Assembly: GCA_015039365.1 (NCBI GenBank)
Contig: WION01000003.1
Location: 434,001 to 498,000, forward strand
Length of the DNA stretch: 64,000 nucleotides
From: Amanita rubescens
Lineage: Eukaryota; Basidiomycota; Agaricomycetes; Agaricales; Amanitaceae
Reading direction: 5' to 3'
The notes under the pieces are model-generated. The model was not told where the DNA came from, searched no databases, and saw only the letters and a list, made by a program, of their open reading frames with translations. Position 1 is the first letter of the stretch, and every line of letters begins with the position of its first letter. Below are positions 10,939-21,843 of the stretch, piece by piece. The position numbers and the translations under genes were made by a program.

Positions 10939-13625
10939 ATGGACGCCATTAGACGAGCCTTTCGGGCAAAACAAGCTGAGGTATGGTGGTCGTATAGTCA
11001 TATTATGAAAATTTAGCAGCTTAACTCGCTAAAAAGGGTGCAACAGCGTTGGTGACATTTATCACTGCTGGCTATCCTCGAAGAGATGACACGGTGCCCT
11101 TGATGCTCGCCATGCAAAGAGGGGGAGCAGATATTATTGAACTTGGTATTCCATTCTCGGATCCAATTGCTGATGGTCCCGTCATCCAAGAGGCAAACGC
11201 CGTACGTGTATCTTGTCTATTCCATCTCATGAATGATCGTCCGACATGGCTCCAGATTGCATTAAACAATGACATAAATTATGCAGTTATTCTGTCTCAA
11301 CTCAGAGAGGCCAGAAGGAGGGGACTCGTCGTACCGGTCATTCTCATGGGTATATCCTTTCACCCTTGTGTTAAATATTCCTGATGACGTTAACAGGTTA
11401 TTTTAACCCACTTCTGGCATATGGCGAAGAAAAGGCGATACGCGATGCACGCCATTCAGGAGCAAATGGATTTATTGTCGTCGACCTGCCGCCAGAGGAA
11501 ATTATTGCTTTCCGAGAGAAATGCGCCAAAGAGGAGTGAGTAAGCCGAAGTATAGCCTCGTTTCCATCTGACGAGGGGCAGTCTTTCTTACGTTCCACTG
11601 ATCGCACCATCTACAAAATTAAATGGTATCAAATTTATGGCGTCGATTGCAGATACCTTTATCTATGTTGTATCGAAGGTACTTTCATCATAGATTCTTT
11701 GCCTTTGCTTCTGACTTCTATTTAGATGGGCACAACGGGATCCGCTGAAGCAGTTGCTATGAACAGCGCATTACCAGGCATTATAGCGCGGGTCAAGAAA
11801 CATGCAACTGTCCCAATCGCCGTCGGATTTGGCGTAGCAGCTCGATCCCATTTCGATACCGTCACAAACGCAGGGGCCGAAGGTGCCGTTATCGGTAGCC
11901 GCATAATTCGCATTATTCAGCAGTCACCTGGGGATCGATTTTTGCAGAATGTCGAGGCCTTCTGTCATGAGCTGACTAAAAGAGGTGATAAACCACTCAT
12001 CCGCTCAGCATCTCTCAACGGCGTGCCCAAACCAGCTAACCGAGGCGGTCCGAAAGAGGTTCCCAGTGACTTTATTACCGCTCTACCTCCTCGGTTTGGC
12101 CAATTTGGTGGTCAATATGTGCCGGGGACTCTTTTCGGCTGCTTGCTGGAATTGGAAGAAGCTCACAAGTCTGCTATGGCAGATCCTGCTTTTCTGGATG
12201 AGTTTCGCAGTTTTTATGCCTATATGAATCGTCCATCCTGGCTTTACTTTGCCGAAAATTTGACCAAAATAGCTGGAGGTGCAAAGATCTGGTTGAAACG
12301 CGAAGATCTGTGGGTCCATTGGTAGTTCATACTTTTATCACTTGAGCTGACAATGATTGCTAGAAACCACACTGGTTCCCATAAAATTAACAATGCTGTC
12401 GGCCAAGTGAGTTGACAACGAAAAACTCGTTCAGAGCTGACATAACAAGAACAGATTCTTTTAGCTAAACGTCTTGGCAAGACGCGAATCATCGCGGAGA
12501 CTGGCGCGGGTCAACATGGTGTGGCAACTGCTACTGTTTGCGCCAAATTTGGCATGGAATGTATAATATATATGGGCGCGGAGGATGTCCGAAGGCAGCC
12601 ATTAAATGTTTTCAGGATCGAAATGCTAGGGGGAAAGGTGATGGGCTTGTTTCCATTTTGCATTATCACTTACCTTTCGTTGAGGTTATGCCAGTTCATG
12701 CTGGCTCCCGCACGCTAAAGGATGCTGTAAACGAGGCATTGCGTGATTGGGTGGCAAATCTAGCCACAACACATTATCTAGTTGGTTCTACTGTTGGTCC
12801 GCATCCATTCCCGACCATCGTTCGGGATTTCCAGAAGATTATCGGTCAAGAAATAAAGGTTCAACTGCAGCACGCACGTAACAAACTTCCCGATGCGGTT
12901 GTTGCTTGTGTCGGAGGTGGAAGTAATGCCATTGGAACATTTCATACATTTATACCGGATGCGAGCGTTCGCTTGATTGGAGTTGAAGCAGGCTGGCGAG
13001 GGTAAGAATGCTCTTTTTTTCCATAAAATGATACCATCCGACTTGATACCATAGGTATTGACGGACATAAGCATAGTGCTGCTTTGGCGAAGGGTCGACC
13101 CGGTGTGATCCATGGCGTTAGGACATATGTTTTGCAATCCGCGGAAGGCCAGATCGTGAAAACGCACTCAATTAGCGCTGGACTAGATTATCCCGCTGTC
13201 GGTCCAGAGCATGCCTGGTTGAAGGACTCTGGCAGAGCGGAATACGTCACGGCGACGGATGAACAGGCTCTCCGCGGCTTCCGAATGTTGATTCAAAGCG
13301 AAGGCATTATACCAGGTGACGCGCCATTGATACGACTTTGTGATGCCGTTTCTCATCAATTCTTAAGCCCTCGAATCATCTCATGCAATTTGGGAAGCCG
13401 TTCGCGTGGCAGGTACCCTCTCGCCAGACCAAGACGTCGTCGTTGTGAGTTGTTATGACTTCGTGGAAGATAAACGCAGTTGACTGTTTCTCCATCCAGT
13501 GCCTCTCAGGACGTGGCGACAAAGACGTGGAACAAATATCCGAAGTATTGCCCAAGTTGGCCAAAGTCCTCGATTGGCACATTTCTCCTCAGCGGCAAGG
13601 TTGCCAATTTATAAGTTCATTCTAG
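10939..13625 (+). pseudogene. bifunctional tryptophan synthase, copy 2 (one frame break)
   Basis: Second tandem alpha-beta tryptophan synthase, starting MDAIRRAFRAKQAE. The intron positions and catalytic motifs I checked in copy 1 are kept: [39 protein letters not shown]. Introns have diverged more than exons, so the duplication is not very recent. One problem stands out. At about 12988-13005 copy 1 has gaagcagctgg but copy 2 has gaagcaggctgg. The extra g puts the exon out of phase and gives a stop soon after GVEAGWRG. This would remove the end of the beta domain, including the CLSGRGDKD serine loop. Everything downstream still splices cleanly in the correct frame. It is either a young pseudogene with an intact alpha half or a correct gene with an assembly error. 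Confidence 0.75.
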
Positions 13626-13801
13626 TCCCAACTGTATGTAAATGAGCTGCACGAGCTCAAACATGTAATTTGTAATATATGAACCGTATGTTGTATTTTT
13701 TGACAATAATACAATCACTGTCGAGGCGTCGAGGTCCCGTTGCTTTACATAAGTTAGGGCGAAGGTGGGTGACTCGAATTTGGCATTTGTGCACGAAAGA
13801 A
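13565..13801. repeat. direct repeat A: tryptophan synthase 3' end plus flank
   Basis: Covers the last codons of copy 2 and its 3' flank. It matches 14150-14394 in order: cctcgatt, atttctcctc, gcggcaaggttgccaattt, ttcattctagtcccaactgt, gacaataatacaat, gaaggtgggtgactcgaa, gtgcacgaaagaa. Confidence 0.85.
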
Positions 13802-14422
13802 TGGTGATTGCCGACTCCCGCTATCCCAAATCAGGAAGCATCTTATCTCTTCTCTCTCCCCTCTTCCTCTTCTCCTTCGTCGCACCTCCTCGCTCGCTGG
13901 GCGGCCCACTGCTCCAATTCAATCAAGTCCAACGCATCACAGGGGCTGGGGAGGAAGGGGACAGGGGCAGTGGGATCAGCAGCAAAGGGACTCCTCGAGT
14001 CGACGGTTCAATACTGCGTTGCACTCTCACTTGCCCGCCCACATTACAGGCAGTTTAAATTTTGTTACATTGGTAGTGCAATGCTGCTTACCTCGTTTAG
14101 TAAACTATGATGGTAATAAAAATGATTTGATTGTTCTGTGAGCCTTAATGTCCTCGATTAACATTTCTCCTCGCGGCAAGGTTGCCAATTTGTAAGTTCA
14201 TTCTAGTCCCAACTGTATATATGGGCTGCAGCTTAAACTTGTAATGTATTTGTTATACTGTATTTTTGACAATAATACAATCCAGACGACAGGCTGTCGA
14301 GAGTTGCTTTACATAAGCAACGTCTTATCTCGATCAAATTACGGCGAAGGTGGGTGACTCGAATCTCAATTTGGCGCTCGTGCACGAAAGAAAGGGCACC
14401 GAAATAATATAGACAGGCGAAG
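13626..14422. other. gene-free spacer with the two halves of a direct repeat
   Basis: Contains the tail of repeat A, a unique pyrimidine-rich stretch (about 13840-13920) and repeat B. No coding region is supported. Confidence 0.6.
14150..14394. repeat. direct repeat B: tryptophan synthase 3' remnant upstream of eIF2B beta
   Basis: Second member of the repeat that begins at 13565. Its start is a decayed tryptophan synthase terminal exon with no gene body in front of it. Its end runs straight into the eIF2B beta 5' flank. Confidence 0.85.
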
Positions 14423-15919
14423 ATGTCCACAGATTTGCAGAGCGCCGTGAATATGCGATCTGTGGAGGTATTGGCGTCCAGGCTGCGACGACGGTTAGTA
14501 CTATACCTGACGTGCCTTCTTCGCCCCCGCTGACCCATCATCGTGGCTCAGACAAGTTATTGGTGCGCGTGCTGCGGCTTTGGAAACGGTGCATGTGCTC
14601 CGCCAAGTCGTGACGAAAGCCAGGTTTTCCAATATAAATCAGCTGATCGCCATCATACGAAGGGTTGGCCACAGATTGGTGGAAGCGCAACCAAAAGGTG
14701 GCAAACATTTTGCTTGCATGCTTTGGTTTTTCCTCTCGTCATCCAAACATCAGTCTCTTCTCACATAGGTTCTAACTTCATCCCCTCTCATTTGCTCGTT
14801 TGCAGAACACTCTGTCGGAATATTGTACGGAAACTGTTACATCACATAAGAGAGGAATACCATACCGCCACGGGTCAAAATGCATCCGCTTCAGTAGCGG
14901 AGGCTGGTAGCCAATTTTCTATTGCCAAGTTCGTCCTTCAAGGGCAACCTCGAAAACAACATGTCGCTGTCCAAAAAACATCAGAAATAAGAGGGACTCT
15001 CAAGGAGGACGATCCGAACGATCCTGATTCATTCGCGAGAGGATTGAAGCCTGTAATCATGGAAGCCATTACAAGACGTCCTTGACGAGCTTGAGACCGT
15101 TTACGATAATGTGTCCAAAAATGCAAGAGATCACATTCATTCCGAGTAAGTATATCAAAATTTCTCTTTCGGCTTGTGCAGTGACGTGGATGAAGTGAGA
15201 TCATATTCACTCTCGGACATTCAAAAACAGTGGAAGCCTTTCTAAAATCTGCCGCTCATCATAGAAATTTCACTGCCATTGTAGCAGAGACTGCGCCGTC
15301 GTAAGTTGGCATTATGCTTCATACGGATAATTTGAACATTGGCGATCAGATATTCCGGACGCTGACATTGGCGAACTCACTATCGTCTGCCGGGATCTCG
15401 ACGTTTCTTGTACCAGACTCGTCAATATATGCACTCATGTCTCGTGTCAACAAAGTTATTCTCGGTACACATGCCGTGCTAGCCAACGGTGGCATGTTTG
15501 CCATCACAGGCTCACTTATAATCGCAACGGCTGCAAGAGAACACAGCACTCCGGTCGTGGTGTGTACCGGGCAGTTCAAATTAACTCCATTATGGAATCT
15601 CTTCCATGAATACGGCTGCACACGATTTTGGGAACCCGAGTGAAGTGCTCGGTTTTGAAGAAGGCGACTTGGTGGATAAGGTAGAGGTAGTGAATCCTTA
15701 CTATGATTATGTTCGACCAGAGCTAATCGATGCGTTCATTACAAATGAGTAAGTCTTTGACTGTTGTTCAGGTTTTTGTGTTGAGCGATTGCCCTTAGCG
15801 GTGATCATCCACCGTCATCTATATACCGGTGAGATATACCTTCATGCCCATTAGTTGTCAATGCTTAGCCCTGTAGGTTACTAAAGGAAACATATGACGA
15901 TGAGGATAATGAACTGTAG
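14423..15919 (+). pseudogene. GCD7: eIF2B beta subunit, four apparent one-base frame breaks
   Basis: Homolog of the beta subunit of eIF2B, the nucleotide exchange factor for eIF2 in translation initiation. Recognisable in order: [146 protein letters not shown] and a DDEDNEL end. All GT-AG junctions still work. Yet the frame is broken at about 14815-14824 (one base short), 15066-15075 (one extra), 15357-15366 (one short) and 15613-15630 (one extra). Read literally it stops at 14847. Since eIF2B beta is normally essential, either another copy exists or the local sequence has indel errors. Confidence 0.8.
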
Positions 15920-18900
15920 TGTAGCCTAAATCAATGTATAAATTAATTGAATATTCCACGACGAAATCACTCTTTGCTAAGGATCTTAAGAAGGCATCTT
16001 GTGACAACTCCACCTTGCCCAATTTTCTCATATTTTTCTTGCTCTCTTTTTGATTTTCGAGGTGCTTCATCTTTCGCTCATAATGTCCTGTTTAGCGATC
16101 GCTTTGAGAGAATTCTTAAATTTTTTATAGATTGTTATTACCTCCATAAAGTCCCGCAGTGACGTCTCGACGGAGAGCCTTGAGCGTTTCCCTCGCAATT
16201 ATTTTCTTGCCAATAGCTGCTTGGATGGGAACTTCGAATAGTTGTCGTGGTATTATGGTATCTGATGCTTCCAGTGAGAGGGATCCTTTAACTATACCAT
16301 TCAAGGACTTACGGAGTTTCTTGACCCATCGTCTGGCAACAGTATCCTGCTCCGATTTGTGGACGATCAATGCCAGGGCAGTCAATATACTTTCCGTTCA
16401 GAAGGAATGACATCTACGACAAGTTGTGGCTCAGCATACAAGTGAAACTTCCAGGTAACTCACTTTTGCTACGTCGTTCTTCATATACCCAGCGTCTTCG
16501 TAGCTGAGAAATCATAATTTAGATAGCAAAATCGATTAAGCCACATGGAATACGTACTCGAAGCTGGCAAATCCGCAACTGCGACTCTTCAGCTTGTCAA
16601 AGAAATCGGTCACTATTTGCGATAGAGGCAGTACGCAGGTCATGATAACGCGGCGTGACGAGGACTCTTCGATATCGATGTACTTGAAGTCGAGATCTAC
16701 CGCTCGATGGGAGAAACACAGTTCCATCATTACTCCAGCATATTCTAGCATACGGGTTCGTCACATCGGTCGCCAAAAAGCTATGTCAGCTTACCATCTG
16801 GAACAATTATAGATGCTTTTACAACAGGTTCTTGAACTTCTTTGACATGGACTGTAGTATCAGTGGCATCAGGAAAATCTGTCGGGTTGCTTATAATTTC
16901 CTCCCTGTTGCGGTAGATGACTGTTGATATCGGGGTGAGTATTACCCACAATGCTCAGCAAGTGTCAATGCATACTTTTGTACGGAACTGTAGGTGCTGT
17001 TATTATGACTTGAGCAGCATATTCGTCCTCAAGCCTTTGTCGAAAGACATCCATATGAAGCGTCCCTAGGAACCCTAGCCGACAGCCTTGGCCGAGCGCT
17101 GAAGAGGTTTCCCGTTGGCACGTCACACTGCGATCCGTCAATGTCAACTAGCATGGAAATTAGAGTGTATCATTATTATTTATGAGAAAGAGTACTTACC
17201 CTTTTGATTGACTCCTCTAGTTTTGAGAAATCGTTACTGTCTATCGGATATATTCCGGCGTAGACCTGTCCTCATGATGAGTGTTTGTGCTATCATGGAA
17301 ACGTGCCCCCGCACCATAGCTTTCATTGGTTGAAATCCTGCCATTGGCTCCACTGGTTGACCCACCCGATGTAGCGTGTCACCAATATGAGCTACACAAA
17401 AATCAGCATTACGCGCAAAGCTTTGACAACTTTCTAACCCTCGGTTGACTCTTTCATATTGCAAGCGATGTATCCTACTTGCCCGGGACGAAGGCTTGCA
17501 GCGGGAACTTCTTCCGGATTCATGATCCCAAGTTCAGTGACTTCATACTTTTTCCTTGAATGACACGAAACAATCTTATCGCCTAGTAGAACTATAAGGC
17601 ATCGAGTAAAGATGGTGGATGGAAACTTCATACCTTTCTGTACAGTACCGTGTTGCACACTGAGTAGCGATATAACGCCCCGATATTGGTCATAGCTACA
17701 ACCCAATTAGAAATAAGGATAATCATCAAAGCAAGTAATTCACAATGAGTCAAATAAAAGTGCTTTGAATGGTTCGGTTTCTGAGCCTTTGGGAGAAGGT
17801 ATTCGCTTGATGATTGCTTCTAGCACATCTTCTACACCTGCACCGATTTTCGCGGAAATATGAAGAATTTCGGACGGATCAATGCCGAATGTTGCTTGAA
17901 GCTGCGCGGCTATCCGTTCCGGTTGAGCAGCCGGAAGATCAATCTAAGTGATTCGTTTAAGGAAAGTGTCAGGCGGAGGAAGTGAGTTTTTTACCTTGTT
18001 CAAAACTGGTATGATCGTTAACCCACGTTCTTTCGCGACGTGAAAAACAGAAATTGATTGTGCCTGAATCCCCTGGCTTGCATCCACCTTCAAAACGTCA
18101 GACGCTATTGTCTATGATCATGGCATACATACGAGTAACAGAGCTCCTTGGCATGCGGCTAATGACCTGGCGACCTCCCAAGAAAAGTCGACGTGTCCCT
18201 AAACATAACCATTTAGTTTCTGTCATGAACCCCGGATCTCATGACTGACAGGGGTGTCAATCAAATTTAGCAAGTATTCCCTGCCCGCGTATGGATGTAT
18301 CATGCTGGTTAAGACCCTGTATCAGCCCAACGCCATAAATGGAGCACACGTTATTAAACCTTGCAGTCTGTGCCTTGACTTACAAGAAAGCAAATGAGGC
18401 GGGGTCGCATGACAGAATACAACAGTATGGGTACCTGTAATTCCCCTTTCTCGTTCAACCTTCAATTTATCTAGTACCTGTTCATTCTTTGCCCCTTGCT
18501 TCGTTTGTATAGTACCGGTCAACTACACCTTGCGCGACTGAGTTGAGATCGGGTCGGTTTCGCACAATAGAACGTACCTCAAGCAGCCTGGTTAAAATAA
18601 CATAAAATCCCAAGGTTGCCAACAAGGCGGAATTCAACTCACCGATCTGCCAGTGTAGATTTACCATGGTCTTGAGTGAACAGTCAACTTGTGTTCTCTA
18701 GGAGAAAAACACTCATTACCAATGTGTGCTATGATAGAGAAGTTCCTATCTCATGTCAGGACTAGCTTCCAGTAGAGAAACATGGACGAAAGAACACACC
18801 GTATCACATCGGTTGGATAGTCCTGCGTCCTGATAAATTTCTGTGCATGACGCGCCGTTGACGCGCTAAAGTATCGGCGACTTTCTGCGCATGTGGTGAC

Positions 18901-18951
18901 CAACGACCTTTGAATGGCTCTGAGGCAAGCACTTTTCCAGGTCGAAAGCAT
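15858..18951 (-). CDS. GUF1: mitochondrial translation factor GUF1 (EF4/LepA)
   Basis: Mitochondrial GTPase of the LepA/EF4 family, which acts on ribosomes during protein synthesis. The start at 18951 gives a basic, Ser/Arg-rich presequence ([17 protein letters not shown]). Next come DYPTDVIR, the P-loop AHIDHGKST (assembled over two introns), [74 protein letters not shown] and the C-terminal [25 protein letters not shown]. About fifteen exons splice in frame. Around 16381-16395 the exon reads MSFLLNGK but needs a one-base shift to continue as [12 protein letters not shown]. The extreme C-terminus runs on about 35 residues past the usual end and overlaps the 3' end of the convergent eIF2B gene. 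A second indel near 15965-15985 could explain this. Confidence 0.85.
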
Positions 18952-19045
18952 AACAAGACGCGACTCTACGGATTTCCAGCGCATATGCTGATGCTGAGTC
19001 AGCAGCGATCGCATTTCCTTTCTCAGCGGCCGTCCAGCGCTCACA
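18952..19045. promoter_or_regulatory. bidirectional promoter, GUF1 / Cwf18
   Basis: The start codons of the two divergent genes are 94 bp apart, so the core promoters overlap. No obvious TATA box. Confidence 0.5.
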
Positions 19046-19661
19046 ATGTCACTGCTGGAAGCTTCTGATGCTCGCAAGACTCGTCTAGCGGCTCTTAGGA
19101 AGCGTAAAGCGGGAGAAGATGCTGGAGAAGAGTACTCTCCTCCGCCATGTTCAAATGCACGTGCTAACGTTACTCGTAGGACAGGAATCATTAAGGCTCG
19201 GAATTTCGACCCCGAAACACGAACGCTGCGAAAGCATGCTGCTATGGATGAGGATATGCCAGATACTGTTGAAAAGGATGTAGCCGGGTTAGCCGAGCAA
19301 ATCATGGCCGAAGACGAGCAACGTAGACAGCAAGAACTGGTAATTGCTCCTCGATTCTCCTCACTCTTGTATTCAGCTCATGCAAAATTAAAATTAGGAC
19401 GTATTTAATATTGCTCCAAAACGGCCAAATTGGGATTTGAAACGTGAGATGGAAAAGAAACTTGCAAGACTTGAGAGGAAAACACAAGAAGCTGTACACA
19501 CTCTCATCCGTTTGTCTAGCCACTATAATCCTGACAGGTTTTTCTGACAAATGGGTCCAGGGCAACGATTAGCAGCGCAGAAAGGTGAATCAGAGGATAT
19601 CGTTGGTGCTATGAAAGCGCAACAAGAGCGAGATGAGGCCCTATCGGACGAAGAGGATTGA
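19046..19661 (+). CDS. cwf18: pre-mRNA splicing factor Cwf18 (CCDC12 family)
   Basis: Small component of the Prp19-associated spliceosome complex, homologous to fission yeast Cwf18 and human CCDC12. The reading begins MSLLEASDARKTRLAALRKRK. It contains the conserved RNFDPETRTLRKH, DTVEKDVAGLAEQIMAEDEQRRQQEL, DVFNIAPKRPNWDLKREMEKKLARLERKTQEA (in two exons) and ends GAMKAQQERDEALSDEED. Three exons join by GT-AG introns starting at about 19339 and about 19510. The protein is mostly charged helix, consistent with a structural splicing factor. No frame problem. It shares a very short promoter with GUF1. Confidence 0.88.
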
Positions 19662-19833
19662 GTTGATACTGTGATTCTGAGTGGCCTCATCTCTGGACAA
19701 GAACGGAGGATGTGCTATTGCTATTGTATTGCTATTGCGACTATAATATAGCTATGGTGATCAGTTACCTAGTTAGGAAATTGATGCTGTGATCGGGTGC
19801 GAGGCATTCGCTGCGCCCACTCTACCTTGAGCT

Positions 19834-21087
19834 ATGCCATCCGACGACTCTGGGAGCCGCCGTATCCCATCTTTGGTCTCTATGTGCCAGCGAGGTCTGC
19901 CTATACTTTCGTTTCGCTGTAATTAACCTCATATCGCCCTCAACAGTGGCCGCCACTCATGTAGATTGTGCGTATCATACCACAACAGCCTCCTCCATCC
20001 TCACAGAAACATGCCAGCTATAACTAATCTAGGTCCTGACATATGCTTTCGCCTTGCGAAGCCAATACTAGAGAGATGCAGCGCCGAGCAGTTGTTACAG
20101 ATAGAGGATGCATCTCCAGTACGTTATGTAATTACCCTCAACAGCCAGAAGTTATAAGTGTCCATCTAGCAATTGCAGCATGAAACAGAAGGTATAGTGC
20201 TCCATTTCATGTGCGCGTACTCGAAAGCATGACGGGATTATATCTCTGAAGAATTGTGGATGAATCTCTGTAGCAGCAAGTATCCAAAAATGGCACAACG
20301 TTATTTGACAGGTGAAGAAGACGTTCCAGAATTATGGAGAGATCGTTACTTTGTAGGTCCTCCACATGCGTACCGTTTCATTTGATTATTATGTGACCAG
20401 AGTATGCAAGAAGCGGAAGCGAGACGTCTAGAAGAGCTTGGAAGCAGATTGCGCTTGCAACGCCAAGAAGAGGCAGAACGTAAGAAGGAACGTGAAGTGA
20501 AAATTACAGATCGCCTTCCACCCCCTAAACGTTTCAAAACCGGGTGTACGTTTAGGTCTTAGCTCTGCGACCGCTTGCTGACATCCAGCACTTATCCAGG
20601 GGGCCCGGGTATACCGCAACCCAAGTCCTTGTTCCAGAAAACACGGTTCGACGCTTCCAAACTACAGAAGGCTATGTACAGTACACGCATGTTACCCCCG
20701 ATGCCAGCGTCTAAGAATTACACGTTGGCCGCAAAGACCTCCGCTCCAATCCTGCTTCCGCCACCGCCATTGACAAATGGCCAACCGAGTCGTGTGACCG
20801 TCAACACAGTCAAACGCCCTCTATATTCCCTTACAGATACCGTGACCACTGCTCCGCAGAAGCCTCCATTAACTTCTGGACCTCTATCAGGATTAAGCCA
20901 ATCAAAGGCAAAGCCTTCACCATGTCACGCGCCGAACAATACGGGAGCCAAACAGAACCTATCAACGTTGTCAGCAGCAGCTGATTCACTCCCTCGGCCA
21001 CATGTCAAGACACCAAGGAAAGACCCGATGGCTTGTCTCTTCCTTCCCAAACACCGCGCATTTTCACAGCGGCCTACTAAAACATGA
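19834..21087 (+). CDS. ELA1: elongin A-like protein
   Basis: Elongin A family: in yeast Ela1 works with elongin C in a Cul3-type ligase that removes stalled RNA polymerase II. The first exon gives MPSDDSGSRRIPSLVSMCQR. The elongin A core follows: LGPDICFRLAKPILERCSAEQLLQIEDASP, then HETEELWMNLC and YFSMQEAEARRLEELGSRL after further introns. The tail is Pro/Ser-rich, with SLFQKTRFDASKLQKAMY, PPMPASKNYT and the closing DPMACLFLPKHRAFSQRP, which I recognise as usual for fungal members. Intron 2 would be only about 35 nt, so the first two exons are less certain; a model starting at 20011 is the alternative. The rest is in frame. Confidence 0.8.
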
Positions 21088-21843
21088 CCAATGCAATATG
21101 CACCCCGGCGGCCCGGCATCCCCTAATGTATAATCCCGCTCTTGCTCTCGTAATAATACACATTCATTGCTATCATTGTAGTTCTATTTTTACACATTAT
21201 GATGCTATGCGAACCAGTGTAACTTACATATCTAGATGCTACAGTTTGAATTCTTCGCGTTTACGCAGTTCATTTGCATTGTTACAGGTTGTTATTACTC
21301 GATTCATCCTTGTCACCCGGTCCCGGATCTCGGCTGTTTGCAATATGGAACTAGGTTCGTTTTCGTTTCTTGTTTCGTGACAAGCTCGACATTTGACGTG
21401 CGGCGCTCACTATATGAGGTGCCCCCATGATTCTTTGCTTCTTTTGGTTTGGGCGAAAGGTAGCTTTCGCCTGTGACAGTGGTTTGCTGAACGTGGACAA
21501 GGGGAGTACTAATTACACGTTGGGTAGTTTTGATCTGATGTGCAGGCAAAGTCTGTCAATAGGAGATAAAAGGGCGTTCAATGACGCGCAGTGTATATAT
21601 TAACATGAAAGGGATGCGAGGCTATGGGATTTGATGCAGAGCTTGAAGACCAGGTGATGTACAAGGATTGAAATAGAACTAGGAAACGTCTATGCCAATG
21701 CCACCGGTAAAGAATAAATTGCGAAGAGAGAGGTATGCAAGCGTGTGCCGTGAACATGCTAGAAACGGAGCCGTAAAAAAAGGATAGATGAGCTTTTAAA
21801 AGCCGGAGCGAACCAACGCGTTATGGAAAAGACCTGACATTCA
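21088..21843. other. 756-bp convergent 3' spacer
   Basis: Lies between the stop codons of the convergent elongin A and GID7 genes. No coding potential beyond random frames; presumably 3' UTRs and polyadenylation sites. Confidence 0.6.

Noticed and set aside
18751..19305. 184-codon minus-strand frame overlapping Cwf18
   Set aside because: Only its C-terminal third is real: it contains the first GUF1 exon. The upstream part is antisense of Cwf18.
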